This document shows positions 11,928 to 18,070 of a stretch of 18,070 nucleotides of DNA, in pieces. The position numbers and the translations under genes are program-made. The notes under the pieces are model-generated. The model was not told where the DNA came from and ran no database searches. It worked only from the letters and a program-made list of their open reading frames with translations. This DNA comes from Salpingoeca rosetta (lineage: Eukaryota > Opisthokonta > Choanoflagellata > Craspedida > Salpingoecidae): the NCBI RefSeq assembly GCF_000188695.1, contig NW_004754904.1:374080-392149 (forward strand), in the 5' to 3' direction. Position 1 is the first letter of the stretch. Every line of letters begins with the position of its first letter.

Positions 11928-12196
11928 CATGGTGCGGTCTCTTGTGGGCATATGGATGTGCCAAACATCGAGGGTAACGAGAACAACAAGCATGAGCACC
12001 AACGATCAGCCCACAACCAACAAAGCTTCGAGGAAGGGGGGGGGGCAACAGAGGGTGCAGAAGCGCAAAGAGAGAACACGTAGGGCGGCGACAAGAGGAC
12101 TCCAAGCACAAGCCAGACAGCTGCTATGATGACAACAGCTGAGCTCTGCGGCATCTCTCACAAGGCGTGGTATAGAAGATAGAAGATGCACGCGCT

Positions 12197-13471
12197 TCAG
12201 CAGCCTGGATCAACGATGAGGACGGAGCTGGCGCCGTAAGGAATGCCGTAGATGAGACCATTGTTGGCAAGCACGCCAGCGCCCCACTTCAACGTGTCTG
12301 GGGACACAGCGAGCGTGGTTGTGTCCGCGGTGTTCGTCGTGGGATCAATGAGGAGGACGGAATCAGCCGTGAGTGGAATGCCGACAATGAGGCCGTTGCT
12401 CGCAAGCACAGCGCCGCGCCACTTCTGTTGAGTCGATGACACGGCAATGATGCTTGCATCAGCTGTGTTGGTGGCTGGATCGATGATTAGGACGGAACCC
12501 GCGTCTTGCGGCATGCAGTAGATGCGACCGTTGTTTGCCAGGACGGCGCCTGCCCACTTGCGTGAGCCAGAGAGGCCTGTAATGCTTGTTGTATCGGCTG
12601 TGTTGGTGGCTGGATCGATGATGAGCACGCTCTCGACAGAGAAAGGTGTTGCGTAGATGAGGCCGTTATCGGCAAGCACGCCGCCAAACCACTTGTTGCT
12701 TCCAACAAATCCATTTATGCTGGTGAGGTCAGCTGTGTTCGTTGCTGGATCGATGATCAGCACAGAAGCGGAGTTCCACGGGATGCCGTAGATGAGTCCA
12801 TTGTTCGCAGCAACACCACCCAGCCATTTGGCACTGCCAGTTGACAGCCCCGCAATGGTCGTGGTGTCCGTTGTGTTTGTCGTCGGGTCGATGATGAGGA
12901 CCGATGCTGCTGTGTATGGCATGCCGTAGATGAGGCCGTTGTCGGCAAGAATGCCCGCACCCCATTTATAGCCTCCGCTGAGAAGCCCTCCCAGAGTTGT
13001 GTTGTCAACTGTATTGGTGCGTGGATCGATGATGAGGACGGATGGGGCATTAACTGGAATGGCATAGATGAGACCGTTGTTTGCCAGCACGCCGCCAAGC
13101 CACTTGTCCACGTCAGTACTGAGCTCGGGGATTGTGGTAGTGTCCGCCGCGGGCTCCCTCGGCGCGAGTCGGCACAGCCGCCCTTGTAAATGGCGTAGCT
13201 GCTGCTCCTGCTCTGCGTTCTCACGATCCAAGTCGCGCAACGTGTTGTGCTGCTCCTGCACCAGCTCAAACATCTCCGCCACGTCCACCCCATTCACAAA
13301 CACGGGGCGCTGCTGCTCAAGCCCATGCTGGGTGGTGTTGATGTGGAACGCACCGTGCTCATCTTCTTCCAGCACCACATCCGCGCCAACCAACGCGGTG
13401 CGCCGCTGGAGGAGCAGCAAGACCAGGACAACAAGGGCAAACAACCACGAATGCATCATCATCGTGGTCAT
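12197..13471 (-). CDS. secreted or membrane-anchored seven-repeat propeller-like protein 1, intronless
   Basis: A 424-residue frame ending in DPGC. Residues about 7-30 are a hydrophobic signal peptide or anchor (WLFALVVLVLLLLQRR). Then come HINTT, the motif PVFVNGVDVAEM, a Glu/Gln-rich coiled coil (about 65-100) and LCRL. Seven tandem repeats of 45-46 residues follow, consensus DTTTI-GLS---KW-GGVLANNGLIYGIP---SVLIIDP-TNTA; the last is shortened. Seven such units suggest a seven-bladed beta-propeller. I do not recognise a named gene or a catalytic site. Conserved cysteines lie just before blade 1 (LCRL) and at the last residue. Several ATGs are clustered at the start (MTTMMM), so the exact initiator is uncertain by a few codons. 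The gene 14355-15704 is a tandem paralogue in the same orientation. Confidence 0.82.
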   Translation of the reverse strand: MTTMMMHSWLFALVVLVLLLLQRRTALVGADVVLEEDEHGAFHINTTQHGLEQQRPVFVNGVDVAEMFELVQEQHNTLRDLDRENAEQEQQLRHLQGRLCRLAPREPAADTTTIPELSTDVDKWLGGVLANNGLIYAIPVNAPSVLIIDPRTNTVDNTTLGGLLSGGYKWGAGILADNGLIYGMPYTAASVLIIDPTTNTTDTTTIAGLSTGSAKWLGGVAANNGLIYGIPWNSASVLIIDPATNTADLTSINGFVGSNKWFGGVLADNGLIYATPFSVESVLIIDPATNTADTTSITGLSGSRKWAGAVLANNGRIYCMPQDAGSVLIIDPATNTADASIIAVSSTQQKWRGAVLASNGLIVGIPLTADSVLLIDPTTNTADTTTLAVSPDTLKWGAGVLANNGLIYGIPYGASSVLIVDPGC

Positions 13472-14081
13472 CGTGGTGTTGTGCGCTGTTTGAGGAAAAT
13501 TTGCGGAAATCTTACATGATTCCTGGTGTCAGTGAAGAGCGAACAGTGACACAGCATACATGATGTGCGCGAGCGAACGCACACGAGCACAAACGTCTTG
13601 GTGTGTAGGTGTGGAACTGTAACTCAAACTGTTCTTTGTTCTTTGCTGTCTGCCACAGATGTGAGAACGCGGGACTTGCCCGTGAAGAACAAACAACACA
13701 CCCCCCCCGCAGAGGAGAGAACTTCAATCAAGCAAGAAGCTAAGAAGGGAGAAAAGAGACAACACCACAACAGCGGTTAAGGGTGCTGCAGTGTGTTATT
13801 GAGGGAACAGGGCAAAACGTGGTCATGTAACGGACCAGAAGGCTACTCAGCTAAGAGGAGACAGAGCACAGACAAACGCACAGTAAGCTCACAGTCTGAG
13901 CATCCACGTGTATGCACTCACAACTCACACACGCACACACGCACACACACGAACACACACACGCGCATAGACGTGTGTGCAAGTTCAATACGCACGCTCG
14001 TACACGCACAATGCACACACGCACGCACGCACGCACGTACGCACACGCACACGCACACGCACACAATTCAAACAATTCACA

Positions 14082-14121
<40 letters not shown>

Positions 14122-14234
14122 CACGCACACGCACACGCACACAATTCAAACAATTCACTCGCACGCACGCACGCACACGCGCACACACACGCACACAAAC
14201 CACACAATTCACTCGCACGCACGCACGCAAGCAA

Positions 14235-14318
<84 letters not shown>

Positions 14319-14354
14319 CACACAACAAACCACAAGAGCACAGAAGTATGCTCT
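13472..14354. other. spacer between the two tandem propeller genes
   Basis: 883 bp comprising the promoter and 5' UTR of propeller gene 1 (from 13472 rightwards on the minus strand) and the 3' region of propeller gene 2. Its right half is a compound CA/GCAC repeat. Frames across it read only THTHT or VCVCV. No gene is supported. Confidence 0.65.
13926..14317. repeat. compound CA / GCAC repeat array with 78-bp higher-order copies
   Basis: Blocks of GCACGCAC and CACACGCACACG are punctuated by ACAATTCAAACAATTCAC, which occurs at about 14063 and again at about 14141 (period 78). A shorter relative (ACACAATTCACTCGCACG) lies near 14202. The array ends in about 85 bp of pure CA. It is seen directly; the alternating purine-pyrimidine sequence is prone to Z-DNA and copy-number change. 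Confidence 0.85.
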
Positions 14355-15704
14355 TTAGCAGCCAGGGGTAGGATCAACGATGAGGACGGAGCTGGCACTG
14401 TGTGGAATGCCGTAGATGAGGCCATTGTTGGCAAGCACGCCGCCAAACCAGTAATTGGAGGAGGATGACGGTGCAGCGAGGCTTGTGGTATCCGCACTGT
14501 CTGTGGCAGGATCGACAACGAGAACGGACACGGTACGAAACGGGATTCCCACAATCTTGCCATTACTCGCCAGCGCGCCGCTGCGCCACTTGTGCTCGTC
14601 GGAGGGCAGGCCCGCGATCGATGTCGTGTCGGCCGTGTTGGTGGCTGGGTCGATGATGAGGACGCTTGTGGCACTGTATGGGAACGCGTAGATCTTGCCG
14701 TTGGGTGCAAGAACGCCGTTTACCCACTTGGCACCACCGTTGCCGAACCCCGCAATCGATGTCGTGTCTGCTGTGTTGGTGGCCGGATCGATGATGAGCA
14801 CACTCTCGGCATTGCGTGGAGCGGCGTAGATGAGGCCGTTGTCGGCAAGCACGCCGCCCTGCCATTTGCAGCAGTCCGATGACAGCTCAACGATGCTGGT
14901 CACATCGATGGCGTTTGTTGTTGGATCGATGATCAGCACAGCAGCGGAGTTCCAAGGGATGCCGTAGATGAGTCCGTTCGCAGCCACCACACCCCCAAAC
15001 CACTTGCCGCCACCTTCTGACAGGTCCGCTATGGTCGTTGTGTCTGCAGTGTTGGACGTGGGATCAATGATGAGGACGAACGTGCCATCCAAGGGAATTG
15101 CGTAGATGAGGCCGTTGTTGGCAAGAACGCCGCCACTCCATGCGCCATCGCCGCTCGGCAGACCCGTGATCGTGGTCGTGTCAGCCGTGTTTGCGACAGG
15201 ATCGATAATGAGGACCGACGTCGCCTTGTATGGCAGGCCGTAAATGAGACCGTTGTTTGCCAGCACGCCGCCAAGCCACTTGTCCACGTCAGTACTGAGT
15301 CCAGAGATTGTGGTGGTATCCACGGTTGGTGGTATGAGGCGGCACAACGTGGCTTGCAGTGAGCTCAAAACGCCAGCTTGCTCTTCCGCCGTGCTCGTCA
15401 GCTCAGAGATGGCCTGTTGTTGCTTTGCAAGTGATCCCGCGTATTGGCGGATGGTAAGTGCTTGCAGCTGCGCCGTGCGTTGGTGCAGTTGCAGCTCCTC
15501 GAGCACATCCACGCCGTTTACCAGCACGGGCTGCGTGAGCGGATCGCTGGTGTTGATGTGCAGCGCGCCGTCACTGTCGCGCACAATCTGGGCGGGGGTC
15601 GTCGTGGCCGCTTTCACGGCAGTTCTTGTACTTGTAGTAGCTGCTGTTACCACCATCACCACCACCAAACACACGCGCAACACCATACAGTGTACACTGG
15701 CCAT
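14355..15704 (-). CDS. secreted or membrane-anchored seven-repeat propeller-like protein 2, intronless
   Basis: A 449-residue protein from the ATG at 15704 (strong GCTGCCATGG context); the frame is open for a further 58 codons upstream, but those read low-complexity CT-rich sequence and an unlikely leader. Residues about 5-27 are a signal peptide (MVLRVCLVVVMVVTAA). HINTSD and PVLVNGVDVLEEL follow, then a Gln/Leu-rich coiled coil (about 70-120), LCRL, and seven 45-46-residue repeats ending in DPTPGC. Blade-by-blade resemblance to the neighbour is clear: blade 3 has ANGLIYGIPWNSA in both, and blade 6 has ASNG-IVGIP in both. Hence the whole gene was duplicated after the seven blades existed. 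Function unknown; likely extracellular or in the secretory pathway. Confidence 0.82.
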   Translation of the reverse strand: MASVHCMVLRVCLVVVMVVTAATTSTRTAVKAATTTPAQIVRDSDGALHINTSDPLTQPVLVNGVDVLEELQLHQRTAQLQALTIRQYAGSLAKQQQAISELTSTAEEQAGVLSSLQATLCRLIPPTVDTTTISGLSTDVDKWLGGVLANNGLIYGLPYKATSVLIIDPVANTADTTTITGLPSGDGAWSGGVLANNGLIYAIPLDGTFVLIIDPTSNTADTTTIADLSEGGGKWFGGVVAANGLIYGIPWNSAAVLIIDPTTNAIDVTSIVELSSDCCKWQGGVLADNGLIYAAPRNAESVLIIDPATNTADTTSIAGFGNGGAKWVNGVLAPNGKIYAFPYSATSVLIIDPATNTADTTSIAGLPSDEHKWRSGALASNGKIVGIPFRTVSVLVVDPATDSADTTSLAAPSSSSNYWFGGVLANNGLIYGIPHSASSVLIVDPTPGC

Positions 15705-15989
15705 GGCAGCAAGGGTGGTCTGGTGGTGCAATAAGAACGAGAGAAGGAGAGAAGGCAGTGGTGGAAGGGAGGGGGAGGAGACGAGAGGATAGAGGGAGAA
15801 GAGGAGAAGAAGAGGGAGAGAGGCAGTGGTGGAAGGGTGGAATGGAACTGGAAAGCGAGGAGCAAACCCAAAATCCAAACACCAAAACGCTTGCTGTATT
15901 CGGTTGTGGAGAATTTGTTAATAATTTCAATAAATTATCTGCATTCGACTGAATTAAGGTTTGTCACCTGTCCTTCTTGTTCAACAAAG
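15705..15989. promoter_or_regulatory. divergent promoter region between propeller gene 2 (-) and the P450 gene (+)
   Basis: Only 285 bp separate the two facing-away start codons. The left part is purine-rich (GAGAGG, 15730-15830). The right part (15911-15960) is markedly AT-rich, with TTAATAATTTCAATAAATTA, and lies 30-80 bp upstream of the P450 ATG. A promoter is likely; no exact element is identified. Confidence 0.5.
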
Positions 15990-16185
15990 ATGACGACAGG
16001 TGCAGTGGCTGAGCTTGTGCTTGTGGCTGTCACGACGGCGCTGGCCGTGTGGCTGGTGCGGGCCGTCGTGCGCTGGTGGCGCTTGCGAGAAGCCGTGAAG
16101 CAGTTGGCTGGCGGCAAGATGCAGTTTCCTTACGGGTCAGCGCTGTCGTTGTGTGTGCGTGTGCGTGTGTAAATTTGTGTGCGTG

Positions 16186-16226
<41 letters not shown>

Positions 16227-17007
16227 ACGTGCACTCACTCACTTGTTTGCTTGCTTGCTTGTTTGTTTGTTTGTTCGCTCGGTTGTCAGTTCGTTTGTTT
16301 GCTTGCTTGTGCAATCGCGCTTCTCTCACGCACATACCGTGCCGCGAATCACCTTGCCATGTGTCTGGAGTAGGACAATGAAGGAGCACACCTCAAACGG
16401 ATCCATGGATTATGCCATAAAGTACTGTGACGTCGATCCGATCAAACCCATTCGCTACTGCGTCAGCAGCTTCATGACAATTGTCGTAAGTTGCGCAGGT
16501 GAAAGAAAACAGGCGACGGCAGACATGTACAGTGCATGAGGGTGTGCAGATGCTGCGTGTCTTCAAGCAGTTTGTTTTGCGTGACAAAACTGCTTGCAGA
16601 GCCTGTCTGTGTCGACAATGCCAATGTTCTGGATGACTTGAATTCTTGCGTGTTTCCAACCCTGATCATTTGCAGGCGCTGCGCCGCCCACAAGACATCA
16701 AGAACGTGGTGCTGCGAGACGAGCCAAAGTCGAAGATGGCACAAAACCTGCTCGGTGACTGGCTCGGCCTCAAGTCCATTCTCCTCCTGGTGTGTGTGTG
16801 TATGTGGACGTGTGTGTGTGTGTGTGTGTGCGTGTGCGTGTGTGTGTGTAGGTGTGTGTGTGTGTGTGTGTGTGTGCGTCGTTTGCTGTCGTGGCGCGTT
16901 GGTTAGAGTAGCTACAGCTTGCAGTCATGACGTGCAACATCACTCACACGTACCGTATCCCTTGTTCACGCTGCTGCTGTTGCTTGTTTCCCTCGTTTGA
17001 CGTTATC

Positions 17008-17044
<37 letters not shown>

Positions 17045-17193
17045 CGTGTATGTATGTATGTATGTATGTGTGTGTGTGTTGTGTATGTGTGTGTGTGTGT
17101 TAGAACGGGCCCAAGTGGAAGTCCATGCGCCACATGCTCAACCCAGCATTTTCCCGCGCCGTCATCGAGGACTACATTCCTGTCAGTCAGCGT

Positions 17194-17264
<71 letters not shown>

Positions 17265-17641
17265 CTGTGTGGACGGCTTACGAGCACATGCAAGTGCTTA
17301 ACCCGCCTTCAACGTCCACACCACTCACTCGCACACACGACACACACACACATACACATAGACACACACACATGCTTACTCACTCACACACATCCACTGC
17401 AATGCAGACGATGGTGGAGAGTGCAGAGGAGCTTGCCGCCAAATTTGAACAACACGCGCGCACCCCTGAAGAAGCTGTCGATGTGACGCAGGACTTCAGC
17501 TTGTTCACCCTCGACACGGTTTGCCGCTGTGCATTCAGGTGTGTCAATGGAAGGGTGGGGAGGAGCACATATGGCGTGGGTGAAGCGATGTCATCATCGC
17601 CACTGTGTGTTTGTGCCATTTTCCGTCACAACACACTCAAC

Positions 17642-17705
<64 letters not shown>

Positions 17706-18070
17706 CGCGCACCCCGGATGCACAGCTTCAAAAGCGATGTGCAACACTCGCGAAATGACCAATTCACGCAAGACTTTTTCGAAATGGGGCCTGAAACAGT
17801 CCAGGTGTGTCATCAGTCATGTGCGTTATCATGTCACAGCAGTGTTCAGATAAGATACTCGCTATCTGCGTGGCGCGCCTCTCACCATCAACACACATAC
17901 ACATACATACACACATACATACATGCGCACACACATTCACACACGCAAATACAAACATGCGCACACATTGCGCACACTCATTCACACATGCGTATTCACA
18001 CACATTCACACACGCACATGCGAACAGCGCTTTCGGAATCCACTCCACCTGCTTGGTCCGATCTACAACT
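15990..18070 (+). CDS. cytochrome P450, CYP4-like, first 7 exons, truncated by the window edge
   Basis: Exons 15990-16135, 16374-16485, 16676-16789, 17104-17181, 17408-17538, 17726-17804, 18028-18070+ join in frame to 234 residues. Residues about 5-27 are an ER membrane anchor (LVLVAVTTALAVWLVRAVV). The C-helix motif WxxxR is WKSMR (129-133) within NGPKWKSMRHMLNPAFSRAV. Then DFSLFTLDTVCRCAFSFKSD and RFRNPLHLLGPIYN match the D-F region of CYP4-clan enzymes, which typically oxidise fatty acids and related lipids. The I-helix, ExxR and haem-binding cysteine lie outside the window, so activity cannot be judged. The start is the first ATG giving the anchor. Introns are rich in GT and CA tracts. 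Confidence 0.85.
16190..16224. repeat. GT tract in P450 intron 1
   Basis: GT repeats inside intron 16136-16373, followed by TTGCTTGCTTGTTTG tetranucleotide repeats (16246-16310). Confidence 0.85.
16790..16876. repeat. GT tract at the donor of P450 intron 3
   Basis: GT repeats begin exactly at the donor at 16790 and run for nearly 90 bp with rare interruptions. The exact donor is set by reading frame. Confidence 0.9.
17009..17100. repeat. GT/GTAT tract before the acceptor of P450 intron 3
   Basis: GT repeats with ATGTATGT units run up to the acceptor GTGTTAG at 17103. There is no conventional pyrimidine tract other than the T of alternating GT. Confidence 0.9.
17193..17264. repeat. GT tract in P450 intron 4
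   Basis: A pure GT tract of about 70 bp, ten bases after the donor of intron 17182-17407. The same intron ends in CA-rich sequence (17333-17395), complementary to it. Confidence 0.9.
17642..17703. repeat. CA tract in P450 intron 5
   Basis: About 60 bp of CA repeats 20 bp upstream of the acceptor at 17724-17725. Confidence 0.9.
17889..18020. repeat. degenerate CA/ACAT repeats in P450 intron 6
   Basis: ACACATACAT and ACACATTCAC units fill the 3' half of intron 17805-18027, before the acceptor at 18026-18027. Confidence 0.85.

Larger units (their letters stand above)
11458..12196. other. convergent 3' regions of TIR-ARM and propeller gene 1
   Basis: 739 bp without a supported gene. It holds a CA then CTCA tetranucleotide tract (about 11610-11766). 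The right half carries a minus-strand AATAAA at 11927-11922, a candidate polyadenylation signal for the propeller gene ending at 12197. The open frames at 11796-12129 show no recognisable domain. Confidence 0.6.

Noticed and set aside
13926..14317. CRISPR-like periodic repeats
   Set aside because: The units are low-complexity CA/GCAC with no unique spacers, and the surrounding genes are eukaryotic.
15705..15878. N-terminal extension of propeller gene 2 (58 extra in-frame codons)
   Set aside because: The extension is a translated CT-rich tract. The ATG at 15704 has a strong context and gives a normal signal peptide like that of the paralogue.
16893..16965. tRNA-like A-box (TGGCGCGTTGGTTAGAGTAG)
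   Set aside because: No B-box (GGTTCGANTCC) follows and no cloverleaf can be drawn; it lies inside P450 intron 3.

Overview
This is a nuclear segment of an intron-rich, moderately GC-rich unicellular eukaryote. The gene content fits a holozoan, most likely a choanoflagellate: an NDUFA4-type respiratory-chain subunit, a CYP4-like cytochrome P450, a HISAT/NAT16-like acetyltransferase, a TIR plus armadillo protein, and secreted repeat proteins. The species (for example Salpingoeca) is my inference from gene style, not something the sequence proves. Spliceosomal GT-AG introns of about 170-360 bp interrupt four of the seven genes, and nearly all carry GT or CA dinucleotide tracts. These tracts create most of the long meaningless open frames (runs of VCVCV or THTHT).

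Layout, left to right. 1-1240: mostly non-coding, with a CA tract, a possible orphan exon and a CRE-like palindrome. 1241-4715 (+): nine-exon secreted C45-family Ntn hydrolase (Dictyostelium dcd1A/B-like), complete. 4716-5967: intergenic. 5968-6785 (+): four-exon NDUFA4 homologue of 88 residues. 6786-7570: convergent 3' regions. 7571-9856 (-): six recognisable exons of a GNAT acetyltransferase, interrupted by a 100-N assembly gap in its last intron. 9857-10224: short divergent promoter region. 10225-11457 (+): intronless TIR-armadillo gene of 410 residues. 11458-12196: convergent 3' regions with a CTCA tract. 12197-13471 (-) and 14355-15704 (-): two intronless, tandemly duplicated genes for secreted or membrane-anchored proteins with a coiled coil and seven 45-46-residue propeller-like repeats. 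A compound CA/GCAC repeat array separates them. 15705-15989: AT-rich divergent promoter region. 15990-18070 (+): the first seven exons of a P450 that runs off the right edge.

The genes do not form an obvious pathway. The points most worth attention are the TIR-ARM protein, whose domain order is the reverse of SARM1; the paired seven-repeat genes; and the tendency of introns to carry GT tracts in the 5' part and CA tracts in the 3' part, which would let introns fold into long GU/CA hairpins. The assembly gap lies inside one such inverted pair.
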